This document shows, one piece after another, positions 42,213-50,550 of a DNA stretch of 64,000 bases (positions within the stretch are counted from its first letter, which is position 1; every line of letters begins with the position of its first letter). The notes below the pieces were generated by a model, which searched no databases, was not told where the DNA came from, and saw only the letters and a list, made by a program, of their open reading frames with translations. Position numbers and translations under genes: made by a program. Source of the DNA: Caldicellulosiruptor owensensis OL (GTDB lineage: Bacteria > Bacillota > Thermoanaerobacteria > Caldicellulosiruptorales > Caldicellulosiruptoraceae); NCBI RefSeq assembly GCF_000166335.1, contig NC_014657.1:124001-188000 (forward strand), written 5' to 3'.

Positions 42213-43964
42213 GTGGCAAAGAACATTGCAAAATCTAAGACATCTGCCACAGCCACCGTTTTGGACCAAAAGAAAGCAAGGTTTGTTTCGAAAGATACAA
42301 GGGATAATGAATTCAAACAGAATTTAAAAGAGCCGTCGATAAAACCTGAAAAACCTCTTGTGCGGGCAGATGCAGAAAAAGGAAAGAAAAAATCAAAAGA
42401 TAAAAAAACAAGTGAGAGGGAGAATAATAGTTATTTATATAGATTTTGGAGAGCTATATCTTCAAAGACAAAACCAGCGATAATTAAGAAAACCCATGTT
42501 TTCAAAAATAAACCAAAAAACTTTGTTTTTTCCTACAAGCATTTCAGAAAAAATCTTCTAAAAACTATATTAGAGGAGATATTAAGGATAGTTATTGGGT
42601 TGAGGTTCATTGGCAATATAAGAAATTCAAAGGAAGGTATGCTAAAGCTAAAGATATCTGCTACTCTGGTATTTATGATTTTTATGATTTTTGCCATACA
42701 TAGAATTCCAACTACATACCAGAAAGCTTATGCGGTTTTACTAAATGGAAGCGTTGTAGGATATGTAAAGGACAAAACAGAGGCTCAAAAACTCTTCAGT
42801 AGCCTGAAAAAAGAAGTATCAATCAAACACGGAACAGACGAATTTGTTTTTCAAAACAGCCCTCAGCTAAAAGAGATTCCGCCCGGTTTGTATAAAAGTA
42901 CAAGTTTGGATAGTCTTAAAAATACAATAATAGAAAAAGGAGTTGTGCTTGTAAAAAGATATGCGCTTTTTGTAAATTCAAAGGCTTATTTGATATTTGA
43001 AGATTCTGAGATGCCTCAAAATATCTTAAACAGGTTAAAAACTATTTACTACAAGGATGAAGCAAGGTCTGCAAGGTTCCTGGAAAAGGTTGAGATAAAA
43101 CCAATTTATGTAAAGCCAGACATGAAGGTTGTGACAGAACAGCAGGCACTCAATAAAATAATGTTTGGGAAAGATGAGGTAATTGAGTATACAATAAAAG
43201 AAGGTGATACTCTCTGGGACCTGGCAAGAAAATACAATATTTCTGTTGATGATATTTTTGCTTCAAACCCGGGACTTACAGAAAAGATAATGCCAGGGCA
43301 GAAGATAAAACTTACCCAAATGACTCCACTTGTAAATGTTGTACTTGAAAAAGAAGTGGAGTTTGTAGATACTCTTCCCAAAGAAGTTAAAACTATAAAA
43401 TCAGATAAATACTATACAACACAAACTATAGTAAAACAGGAAGGAAAAGATGGCAAAGCAAGGATAAGAGCAAAGATAGTGTATTTAAATGGTCTTGAAT
43501 ATGATAGACAGGTAATTTCTCAGAAGATATTAGAAAAGCCTGTGGAGAGGATTGTAGTTGTTGGCACTAAAAAACCACCGAGATATTTTGCAACAGGAAG
43601 ATTTTCATATCCGACATGGGGTGTTCTGACATCACGATTTGGTTACAGAGGAAGAGGATTTCATGAAGGGATAGACATAGCAGTGCCATGGGGTTCAAAT
43701 GTGTATGCCGCAGACGGTGGTGTTGTTGAGTTTGTAGGTTGGCTTGGCGGCTATGGTAAACTCATAATCATAAATCATCAAAACGGCTATAAAACCTATT
43801 ATGGGCATCTTAGTAGATTTTTGGTAAGTCCGGGACAGAAGGTTGCGAAAGGGCAGCTCATTGCAAAAAGCGGTTCAACTGGTAGAAGTACAGGGCCTCA
43901 TCTTCATTTTGAAGTGAGGAAAAATGGCGTGCCACAAAATCCGCTTGTGTATCTGCGGCAATAA
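42213..43964 (+). CDS. Cell-wall endopeptidase: LysM, G5 and M23 domains
   Basis: 583 residues. A long basic cytoplasmic N-terminus (about 1-145) precedes one membrane helix (about 150-170), then an outside part: a LysM peptidoglycan-binding repeat (YTIKEGDTLWDLARKYNISVDDIF), a G5 domain (about 385-460) and a C-terminal M23 zinc metallopeptidase. The M23 ligands are visible in HEGIDIAVP and HLHFEV, so the enzyme should be active on peptide cross-links. The highly charged 145-residue cytoplasmic tail is unusual for this class. GTG start 8 bases after GGGGG. Transcribed alone. Confidence 0.9.
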   Translation: MAKNIAKSKTSATATVLDQKKARFVSKDTRDNEFKQNLKEPSIKPEKPLVRADAEKGKKKSKDKKTSERENNSYLYRFWRAISSKTKPAIIKKTHVFKNKPKNFVFSYKHFRKNLLKTILEEILRIVIGLRFIGNIRNSKEGMLKLKISATLVFMIFMIFAIHRIPTTYQKAYAVLLNGSVVGYVKDKTEAQKLFSSLKKEVSIKHGTDEFVFQNSPQLKEIPPGLYKSTSLDSLKNTIIEKGVVLVKRYALFVNSKAYLIFEDSEMPQNILNRLKTIYYKDEARSARFLEKVEIKPIYVKPDMKVVTEQQALNKIMFGKDEVIEYTIKEGDTLWDLARKYNISVDDIFASNPGLTEKIMPGQKIKLTQMTPLVNVVLEKEVEFVDTLPKEVKTIKSDKYYTTQTIVKQEGKDGKARIRAKIVYLNGLEYDRQVISQKILEKPVERIVVVGTKKPPRYFATGRFSYPTWGVLTSRFGYRGRGFHEGIDIAVPWGSNVYAADGGVVEFVGWLGGYGKLIIINHQNGYKTYYGHLSRFLVSPGQKVAKGQLIAKSGSTGRSTGPHLHFEVRKNGVPQNPLVYLRQ

Positions 43965-43982
43965 AGCATTACGACTATAAAG

Positions 43983-44024
43983 AAAGGCTGGTTGGTACTT
44001 CAAAAGAGCGCCAAACCAGCCTTT
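43983..44024. terminator. Bidirectional terminator between the M23 peptidase and queC genes
   Basis: AAAGGCTGGTT (43983-43993) pairs with the AACCAGCCTTT arm (44014-44024), with T-runs on both strands; the two genes converge here. Confidence 0.85.
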
Positions 44025-44029
44025 TGGTT

Positions 44030-44695
44030 TTACCAATCAATCTCAATTTCATATTCAACTGGGTCTTTCACGCCCACTTTTTTGAAAGCTTCAATCCGCT
44101 CTGTACAAGTTCCACACCTGCCACAGGCTTTTTGACCACCCTTGTAGCATGACCATGTCAGGCTATAGTCTACTCCAAGTTCAAGCCCTCTTCTGAGTAT
44201 GTCTTCTTTTTTCATATCAACATAAGGTGCTTCAAGTTCAAGACCTATATAGTCAGCAAGATATAGTGCCTTTTTCATTGCTTCAACAAACTCTTTTCTG
44301 CAATCAGGGTATATGGGATGGTCACCTGCGTGCGCACCATAAAAAAGCTTTTTTGCACCAAGTGATATAGCATATGCCGCAGAGATAGAAAGTAAAACCA
44401 TGTTCCTGTTTGGCACAACTGTTTGTTTCATGGTGCTGTCGGTGTAATATCCTTCTGGCACGTCCCAGTCAGGCATTGTGAGTGCAGATGGTGCAAGCTC
44501 TGCAAAAAATGAAATATCCACAATCCTGTGAGGGATTGATAAAAGACTGCATGTCTTTTTTGCAAACTCAAGCTCTTTTGAGTGTTTTTGCCCGTACAGA
44601 AAACTTATTGCAAAAACTTCATAGCCCTGATTTTTAACATCGTAAAGAAGAGTTGTTGAGTCCATTCCGCCAGATAAAATCACAACTGCTCTCAT
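44030..44695 (-). CDS. queC: 7-cyano-7-deazaguanine synthase QueC
   Basis: A 221-residue cytoplasmic enzyme converting 7-carboxy-7-deazaguanine to preQ0 with ATP and ammonia, in queuosine synthesis. The PP-loop is SGGMDSTTLL, followed by the family stretch YGQKHSKELEFAK. The zinc site near the C-terminus has the expected four Cys (CYKGGQKACGRCGTC). Length is normal. It lies 13 bases after ridA on the same strand. QueE, the preceding enzyme of the pathway, is encoded about 2 kb away. Confidence 0.95.
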   Translation of the reverse strand: MRAVVILSGGMDSTTLLYDVKNQGYEVFAISFLYGQKHSKELEFAKKTCSLLSIPHRIVDISFFAELAPSALTMPDWDVPEGYYTDSTMKQTVVPNRNMVLLSISAAYAISLGAKKLFYGAHAGDHPIYPDCRKEFVEAMKKALYLADYIGLELEAPYVDMKKEDILRRGLELGVDYSLTWSCYKGGQKACGRCGTCTERIEAFKKVGVKDPVEYEIEIDW

Positions 44696-44708
44696 TTTTT
44701 TAAGCTTT

Positions 44709-45086
44709 TCACTCCTTTGCTGCGATCACATCAACTTCAATCAATGCACCTGGTAGAAGCTTTGCCTCAACAGTTGTTCTTGCAGGAAAATTCTGCGTAA
44801 AGATTGTGGAGTAAATTTCATTGAACTTTGCAAAATCTTCAAGCGAAGACAAATATACATTTACTTTGACAACATCTTCGAAAGAAAATCCAGCTTCTTT
44901 TAAAATAGCTTCAATATTCTTAAAAACAAGCTGTGTTTGAGCTTTTATATCCTCACCTTCTATTTTTCCGGACATTGGGTTTATGGCAAGCTGTCCTGAG
45001 ACAAAAAGGAAATTTCCTGCTTGAACAGCATGTGAATATGGACCTACTGGCTTTGGAGCATCATTTGAAACAATACATTTTTTCAT
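44709..45086 (-). CDS. ridA: RidA family reactive-intermediate deaminase
   Basis: A 125-residue trimeric enzyme that hydrolyses reactive enamine/imine intermediates from PLP enzymes. Signature segments are PKPVGPYSHAVQAGNFLFVSGQL and, at the C-terminus, FPARTTVEAKLLPGALIEVDVIA with the conserved Arg that binds the substrate carboxylate. Normal length. It sits between queC and a zinc-ribbon gene in a minus-strand operon. Confidence 0.95.
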   Translation of the reverse strand: MKKCIVSNDAPKPVGPYSHAVQAGNFLFVSGQLAINPMSGKIEGEDIKAQTQLVFKNIEAILKEAGFSFEDVVKVNVYLSSLEDFAKFNEIYSTIFTQNFPARTTVEAKLLPGALIEVDVIAAKE

Positions 45087-45113
45087 TTTAAAATCACGCT
45101 CCTACAAAAAAGT

Positions 45114-45515
45114 TTATTCAAGCTTGTTGCCACAATAAGGACAGTACAAAAAAGTCTTTGAAACTCTTCTCTGACAGTTTGGACAAAAATCAGAGCTTTC
45201 ATCCTCAAATCCATATGAAGGTTCAAATTTTCTGAAAAGCTCAACATCGGCAAGAGTAATTGGAGTGTCAATTCCACGTTCCAAATCATGAGCAAGTTGC
45301 TGATTTGTAATTATATAAATTCGATTGCAACAGCTTGTTTGCAAAAAATACCTAACATTCCACCTGAAAAGTGGAATAAAGAAAAAATGAAAATAGTTAT
45401 AAACTTTAAGCAAAGTATGGTTTCCTTTTCTTGAGCAAAAAGGACAAATTGTCACATCTATTTGCCGTATAGCTTTTGCCTTCTCTTCGATACCAAAAAT
45501 ACCTATAAAAAACAT
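45114..45515 (-). CDS. Small zinc-ribbon protein of unknown function
   Basis: About 133 residues. A hydrophobic start (MFFIGIFGIEEKAKAIRQ) is followed by a first CPFC pair, a hydrophobic hairpin-like stretch (YFHFFFIPLFRWNVRYF), a CC pair and a C-terminal zinc ribbon with CPNC and CPYC. Similar short proteins starting MFFIxGIFG occur widely in Firmicutes without assigned role. The start is set at ATG 45515 by that similarity, although its ribosome site (GAGGAG) is 15 bases away; ATG 45545 is the alternative. Confidence 0.75.
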   Translation of the reverse strand: MFFIGIFGIEEKAKAIRQIDVTICPFCSRKGNHTLLKVYNYFHFFFIPLFRWNVRYFLQTSCCNRIYIITNQQLAHDLERGIDTPITLADVELFRKFEPSYGFEDESSDFCPNCQRRVSKTFLYCPYCGNKLE

Positions 45516-45573
45516 TATTAGTATATTCAGCTCCTCAAAAATCATTATTCTTTTTGTATTTTATCATTTTAAG

Positions 45574-45601
45574 TTTTGATTTTAAAGATTTGTGATATAA
45601 T
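45574..45601 (+). promoter_or_regulatory. Candidate promoter of the ttuB-ttuA-like operon
   Basis: TATAAT (45596-45601) with TTTTGA (45574-45579) 16 bp upstream, in the divergent gap ahead of the sulfur-carrier gene. Confidence 0.4.
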
Positions 45602-45656
45602 TTTATTGCGGTTTGAAAAGTGCGTATTAAGATTTGTGAGGAGGGTGAATGCAGAG

Positions 45657-45851
45657 GTGAAGGTAATATTTGTGGGTAAAAATAAAGAGGTTGAAGTAAA
45701 AGGACCAAAGACAGTTGTAAATCTTGCTAAAGAGCTAAATATAACTTTAGAAGCAAACGTGTTCATCAGAAATGGCGAGATAGTTGCACCTGATGATGTT
45801 TTAAATGATGAAGACACAATTGAGGTTATCTCAGCGGTCTCAGGTGGTTAG
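45657..45851 (+). CDS. Ubiquitin-like sulfur carrier (ThiS/MoaD/TtuB family)
   Basis: A 64-residue beta-grasp protein ending in VSGG, the C-terminal Gly-Gly that is activated by adenylation and carries sulfur as thiocarboxylate. The family stretch TVVNLAKELN and VIRNGEIVAPDDVLNDEDTIEVI-like end are typical of this group. The GTG 45657 start gives the compact normal length. The gene is 15-27 bases before a TtuA-like tRNA thiolase, so a TtuB role (sulfur donor for tRNA 2-thiolation) is more likely than thiamine or molybdopterin synthesis; no thi or moa genes are nearby. Confidence 0.85.
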   Translation: MKVIFVGKNKEVEVKGPKTVVNLAKELNITLEANVFIRNGEIVAPDDVLNDEDTIEVISAVSGG

Positions 45852-45878
45852 AAGTTTTGAAAGGAGTTGAAAAAGACT

Positions 45879-46790
45879 TTGAAGTGTGTCAGGTGTAAAG
45901 GAAAGGGCATAATTTATCTCAAGCGACACAATGCAGCTTTTTGTCAGGATTGTTTTTTATATTATTACAATAATCAGGTAAAGAAAAATATAAAAAAGCA
46001 CAGAATGTTTGACAAAAAGGATAAGATTTTGGTGGTCATCTCCGGTGGAAAGGACAGCATGGCTCTGTGGCACATATTAGCAAAAGAAGGATACAATGTT
46101 ACAGGGATGTATATAAACCTTGGAATTGGCCAGTATTCTGACAAATCACAGCAGGTTGTGGAAAGCTTTGCGCAAAAAAATGGTCTTGAGCTTATTGTAA
46201 AAGACATTAAAAAAGAGTATGGACTTGACATTTACAAGCTTTCAAAGCTTTTGAAAAGAAGCACGTGTTCAGTTTGCGGTTCGATAAAAAGGTACCTTTT
46301 TAACAAAATAGCATATGACGGCGGGTTCTCAGCTGTTGCAACAGGTCACAACCTTGACGATGAAGCTGCAACACTTTTGGGAAATGTTCTTTCGTGGGAA
46401 GAAGGATATCTGGCAAGACAGTCGCCTGTTCTTGAATCCATTCATCCAAAGCTTGTAAAAAAAGTAAAACCGCTTTATACTCTCACAGAGCGTGAAAACC
46501 TGTTTTATGTTCTTATAAACAAGATAGAATTTTTGCATGATGAATGTCCTCATGCCGTTGGTGCGAGGTCAATTATGTACAAAGATGTTTTAAACAGGCT
46601 TGAAGAGGAAAGTCCGGGAACAAAGCAGCGTTTTATAACAAGCTTTCTTGAAAAAGGAAGGAAACATTTTCAGGATGTCTATGAAAAGGTTGAGCTAAAA
46701 GAGTGCAGCATCTGCGGTCAGGTTACAACAACAGATGTCTGTTCATTTTGCAGGTTTGTAAGACTGTCAAACCAGAATACAGAAAACTAA
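45879..46790 (+). CDS. TtuA/TtcA-family tRNA thiolation enzyme
   Basis: About 303 residues, cytoplasmic. An N-terminal zinc finger (C3, C6, C22, C25) precedes an ATP PP-loop (SGGKDS, 55-60). Three cysteines expected to hold a 4Fe-4S cluster follow (C130, C133 and C223, within STCSVCG and DECPHA), and a C-terminal zinc finger (CSICG and CSFC) ends the protein. This is the TtuA plan; Thermus TtuA makes 2-thioribothymidine-54, which stabilises tRNA at high temperature. Paired with the sulfur carrier, this fits a thermophile. An in-frame TTG at 45867 is an alternative start with poorer spacing. Confidence 0.85.
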   Translation: MKCVRCKGKGIIYLKRHNAAFCQDCFLYYYNNQVKKNIKKHRMFDKKDKILVVISGGKDSMALWHILAKEGYNVTGMYINLGIGQYSDKSQQVVESFAQKNGLELIVKDIKKEYGLDIYKLSKLLKRSTCSVCGSIKRYLFNKIAYDGGFSAVATGHNLDDEAATLLGNVLSWEEGYLARQSPVLESIHPKLVKKVKPLYTLTERENLFYVLINKIEFLHDECPHAVGARSIMYKDVLNRLEEESPGTKQRFITSFLEKGRKHFQDVYEKVELKECSICGQVTTTDVCSFCRFVRLSNQNTEN

Positions 46791-46851
46791 AAGGGTTGCC
46801 GAAACCGATGAATTCCAAAGCAGATAAAAACTTCTTGGCAACCCTTTGATT
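46791..46851. terminator. Bidirectional terminator between the ttuA-like gene and queE
   Basis: AAGGGTTGCC (46791-46800) pairs with GGCAACCCTT (46837-46846) around a 36-base loop; T-rich tracts follow on both strands. Confidence 0.75.
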
Positions 46852-46853
46852 TT

Positions 46854-47528
46854 TCACACCCCTCTGCTATTTTCTGACCATATTATCTTATGAAGCTGAA
46901 GCTGGACCCTTGCATCAAAAAGCCCATTTTCAAGCAAAAACTTTACAATCTCCGCTGGTTCTATTTTACCAAACACTGGACTGAAAAAGATATTGCACCT
47001 TGGCTTGAAGGTCTTTATTATTCTTTCAGCACTTTTTAAATCTTCATATGTGCCAACAACAAACTTGAGCACATCTTTTTGACCAAGAAAGTGAATATTA
47101 TCAACTATCATCCTGTCTTCCATACCGCTTGATGGGCACTTATAATCCATGGTTATTATAGCATTTCTTGGTACATGTTTTATGCTGACAGACCCGTTTG
47201 TTTCAATGTTGACTTCAAATCCTTCGTAGATGAGCCTGTCAATCAATATGTAAATGTATGGTTGAATAAGAGGTTCTCCACCTGTGAGAGTAACCCTTTT
47301 GATGCCAGAAGAAGCTATAAAGCTCAAAAGAGTATCAATATCAATTTGCTCATATTTTGGATTTTCAGTTGCATACTTTGTGTCGCACCAAGAGCAGCTG
47401 AGATTACATCCTGCAAACCTGACAAACACCGCAGGGTACCCACTTCGGATACCTTCTCCCTCAATGCTAACAAATTTTTCAACCACATTAAATTTAATAA
47501 GATCTTCGTTATTATATAAATTTAGCAA
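46854..47528 (-). CDS. queE: 7-carboxy-7-deazaguanine synthase QueE
   Basis: A 224-residue radical-SAM enzyme that contracts the ring of 6-carboxytetrahydropterin in queuosine synthesis. The cluster motif is CNLSCSWCDT with the typical preceding FVRFAGC; the SAM-binding TGGEPLIQP and substrate-site SIEGEGIRSG segments are clear. It starts at TTG 47528 behind AAGGGTG; no ATG is available in frame. It is a single minus-strand gene separated from queC by the ttu-like pair. Confidence 0.93.
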   Translation of the reverse strand: MLNLYNNEDLIKFNVVEKFVSIEGEGIRSGYPAVFVRFAGCNLSCSWCDTKYATENPKYEQIDIDTLLSFIASSGIKRVTLTGGEPLIQPYIYILIDRLIYEGFEVNIETNGSVSIKHVPRNAIITMDYKCPSSGMEDRMIVDNIHFLGQKDVLKFVVGTYEDLKSAERIIKTFKPRCNIFFSPVFGKIEPAEIVKFLLENGLFDARVQLQLHKIIWSENSRGV

Positions 47529-47754
47529 CTAACATCATCACCCTTTTTGTTATAATTTGCTATATTTTATATTAAAATTTAAACATAAGGCTTTGAAATT
47601 TTTTTAAAAACGAATACATTTACAATTTTACAATCAATATTATAGTAAATAACATTTAAAATTTCGATACTAACTTGAAAATAAAATGATCTCAACCAGT
47701 AAACTAAAATAAAGCTTTCTTTGATGGGATTTTAAAAAGTATAAATTTTTAGGC

Positions 47755-47828
47755 TTGACGTACAACTATTTCGGGAGTAAAATATACTTCGTATCCGAAA
47801 TATTCGAGTTCGAAATATTTGATACGAA
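47755..47828 (+). promoter_or_regulatory. marR promoter and palindromic operator
   Basis: TTGACG (47755-47760), 17 bp, TAAAAT (47778-47783). Directly behind the -10 box, TTCGTATC (47788-47795) is mirrored by GATACGAA (47821-47828), and inside are two direct copies of CGAAATATT plus a central TTCGAGTTCGAA. This dense symmetry at the transcription start is what a MarR-type autorepressor would bind. The rest of the gap from 47529 is AT-rich with nothing else recognised. Confidence 0.75.
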
Positions 47829-47852
47829 ATAAATTAATATTTGGTGGTGACT

Positions 47853-48287
47853 ATGGAATTAAGAGAAAAAAAGATTAAATTATTAAAACTTTTAAAAGAG
47901 GTGTCTATAAAGGTTAAAGATGCGCTGAGGTACAGGGATGATAATGTAAATATACCTGCTTCTCACTGGATGCTTATGAATGTTCTTGATAGGAATGGGG
48001 AAATGAAGGTTGGAGATTTAAGTAAATTTTTAGGGCTATCGAACAGTACAGTCTCTGGTATAATAGACAAACTTGAGGAGCAGGGCTATGTTGAGAGAAG
48101 AAGAAGCAACGAAGATAGAAGAGTTGTGTGGGTAAAGACCACTCAAAAGTTCAAGGACAGTCTAAAGCAGCATTTTAAAGAAGCTGAAAAACAGTTTGAA
48201 GGTATTTTGAGCAAAGCAACTGAAGAGGAATTGGATAAAATTATCGAAGGTTTTGAAACTCTTAAAAAAGTTTTGGAAAAACGGTAA
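47853..48287 (+). CDS. MarR-family transcriptional regulator
   Basis: 144 residues. The winged helix is clear: LDRNGEMKVGDLSKFLGLSNSTVSGIIDKLEEQGYVERRRSNEDRRVVWVKTT, flanked by dimerisation helices. It starts at ATG 47853 behind GGTGGTG. It lies 34 bases upstream of a two-gene ABC exporter and has a palindromic operator in front, so it very likely represses itself and the exporter until a drug-like or metabolic ligand binds. Confidence 0.93.
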   Translation: MELREKKIKLLKLLKEVSIKVKDALRYRDDNVNIPASHWMLMNVLDRNGEMKVGDLSKFLGLSNSTVSGIIDKLEEQGYVERRRSNEDRRVVWVKTTQKFKDSLKQHFKEAEKQFEGILSKATEEELDKIIEGFETLKKVLEKR

Positions 48288-48321
48288 AATCCAAAATTCT
48301 GAAAAGAAGGGTGATAGCAAA

Positions 48322-50550
48322 TTGAAGAAAGTGTTAAGATATGTAAAACCTTATATTCTGCTTGTCTTAGCAGCAGTTTTGTTTGTGTTTATTCAAGCAA
48401 TGAGTGAACTTACGCTGCCAGATTATATGTCAAAGATAGTAAATGTAGGTATTCAGCAAAGTGGTATAGAAGGTGCAGTGCCAGAAGCTATATCAAGTTC
48501 AACTATGGAAAAAGTGCTTTTGTTTGTGTCACAAGACAAAAAAGATGACATTTTGAACATGTATAAGCTTTTAACAAAAAGTTCTGATGATTACAGTAGC
48601 TATCTTAAAAAATATCCTCTTTTATCCAAAGAAGATATTTATGTATTAAAGACAAAGGACAAGGACAGCATAGACAGGGTTAATGTTGAGATGGGTAAAG
48701 CTATTTTAGCTGCTTTTGGAATTGAAAAGATGAAAAAAGAAGCAAAAGGCGGGATTATAAACTTTAATGGCAGACAGATACCAGCAAGTATTGACCTTTT
48801 TGCTATTTTAAAACAGTTACCACAGGACCAGATAAATCAAATTCAGCAAGAAATAAACAAAAAGTTTTCATCGCTTGGCAACGGTATGATAGTTCAGGCA
48901 GCAGCTGTAGCGATAAAGGATGAATATAAGAAAATTGGAATTGATATAGGTAAGATGCAGAACGCGTATATTATAAAAATGGGGCTTTTGATGCTTCTTT
49001 TAACTTTAGTTTCAGCAATCTCTACTATTCTGGTTGCTTTCTTTGCTGCAAGAGTGGCAGCTGGTGTTGCAAGAGATTTGAGAAAAGATGTATTTTCCAA
49101 GGTTGAAAGTTTTTCAATTGAAGAGTTTGATAAGTTTTCAACAGCATCACTCATTACAAGAACGACAAACGATATCATGCAGATTCAAATGCTTCTTGTG
49201 ATTGGAATAAGGATGATATTCTTTGCACCTGTAATGGGATTTGGTGGTGTAATCAAAGCACTTTCAAAAAGCGTTTCAATGTCGTGGATAATTGCTCTTG
49301 CTGTAATTGTTCTTCTGGGGCTTATCATGATTTTATATGCCATTGCAATGCCAAAGTTTATGATTATGCAAAAACTAATAGATAAGTTAAACCTTGTAGC
49401 AAGAGAGAATCTGTCTGGTATCATGGTTGTGCGGGCATTTAATGCACAAAAGTTTGAAGAACAAAGGTTTGATGAGGCAAATAGGGATTTGACCAAAGTA
49501 GGTCTTTTTGTAAACAGAGCAATGGCAGTGCTTTTTCCTTCAATGTTGTTTATTATGAATGGTACAACCCTTTTGATTGTATGGGTAGGTGCTCACTATA
49601 TTCAAAATTCAAGTATGCAGGTTGGAGACATGCTTGCATTTATGCAGTATGCTATACAGATAATCTTTTCATTCTTGATGCTTTCAATGCTATTTATACT
49701 TGTTCCAAGAGCTGCTGTTTCAGCAGGACGTATTGAAGAGGTACTTTCAACAGAACCTTCAATCAAAAATCCAGAAAAGCCGGAGAAGTTCAGAGAAGAT
49801 ATGAAAGGAATGGTAGAGTTTAAGAACGTGTTCTTCAAATATCCCGGTGCTGAAGAATATGTTCTTGAAAATATAAACTTCAAAGTTATGCCGGGTCAGA
49901 CGGTTGGTATAATTGGAAGAACAGGAAGTGGAAAGAGCACTCTTGTGAACCTTATTATGAGATTTTATGATGCTACGGAAGGTCAAGTTCTGGTAAACGG
50001 GGTTGATGTTAAAAATGTAAAGGTTGAGGATTTGAGAGCAAAGATAGGGTATGTTCCGCAAAAGAGCTGGCTTTTTAGCGGTACCATCAAATCAAATCTC
50101 AAGATTGGCAACGATTTTGCAACAGATGAAGATTTGAAGCAGGCAGCAGAGATTGCTCAGGCACTTGAGTTTATAGAGGAAAAACCACAAAAGTTCGATA
50201 CTGAAATTGCGCAGGGCGGAACTAATGTTTCGGGAGGACAGAAACAAAGACTTTCAATTGCGAGGGCGCTTGTAAAAAATCCGGATATTTATATATTCGA
50301 TGAAAGCTTTTCGGCTCTTGACTTTAGAACTGAACTTAAGCTAAGAAGAGCTTTGAAAGAAAAGCTTAAAGATAAGACGGTAATAATAGTATCTCAAAGA
50401 ATTGCAACCTTGATTCATGCAGACCAGATAATAGTACTTGAAGATGGCAAGATTGCTGGTATTGGCAGGCATGAAGAACTTTTAAAAACCTGTGAAACTT
50501 ATCGTGAAATTGCTCTTTCACAACTTCCAGAGGAGGAACTTTTGGCATGA
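48322..50550 (+). CDS. ABC exporter half-transporter, subunit A (heterodimer)
   Basis: About 742 residues: a six-helix membrane domain interrupted after helix 1 by an outside insertion of about 170 residues, then an ATPase domain. Walker A is GRTGSGKST, signature VSGGQKQR, Walker B IYIFDES. The H-loop His is replaced by Gln (IVSQRIATL), a hallmark of the subunit that contributes the degenerate ATP site in heterodimeric exporters. The start TTG 48322 follows AAGGGTG; the open frame upstream overlaps marR. It overlaps the partner gene by 4 bases. Confidence 0.92.
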   Translation: MKKVLRYVKPYILLVLAAVLFVFIQAMSELTLPDYMSKIVNVGIQQSGIEGAVPEAISSSTMEKVLLFVSQDKKDDILNMYKLLTKSSDDYSSYLKKYPLLSKEDIYVLKTKDKDSIDRVNVEMGKAILAAFGIEKMKKEAKGGIINFNGRQIPASIDLFAILKQLPQDQINQIQQEINKKFSSLGNGMIVQAAAVAIKDEYKKIGIDIGKMQNAYIIKMGLLMLLLTLVSAISTILVAFFAARVAAGVARDLRKDVFSKVESFSIEEFDKFSTASLITRTTNDIMQIQMLLVIGIRMIFFAPVMGFGGVIKALSKSVSMSWIIALAVIVLLGLIMILYAIAMPKFMIMQKLIDKLNLVARENLSGIMVVRAFNAQKFEEQRFDEANRDLTKVGLFVNRAMAVLFPSMLFIMNGTTLLIVWVGAHYIQNSSMQVGDMLAFMQYAIQIIFSFLMLSMLFILVPRAAVSAGRIEEVLSTEPSIKNPEKPEKFREDMKGMVEFKNVFFKYPGAEEYVLENINFKVMPGQTVGIIGRTGSGKSTLVNLIMRFYDATEGQVLVNGVDVKNVKVEDLRAKIGYVPQKSWLFSGTIKSNLKIGNDFATDEDLKQAAEIAQALEFIEEKPQKFDTEIAQGGTNVSGGQKQRLSIARALVKNPDIYIFDESFSALDFRTELKLRRALKEKLKDKTVIIVSQRIATLIHADQIIVLEDGKIAGIGRHEELLKTCETYREIALSQLPEEELLA

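Noticed and set aside
47175-47532. Two plus-strand open frames opposite queE
   Set aside because: Antisense shadows of a clear radical-SAM gene.
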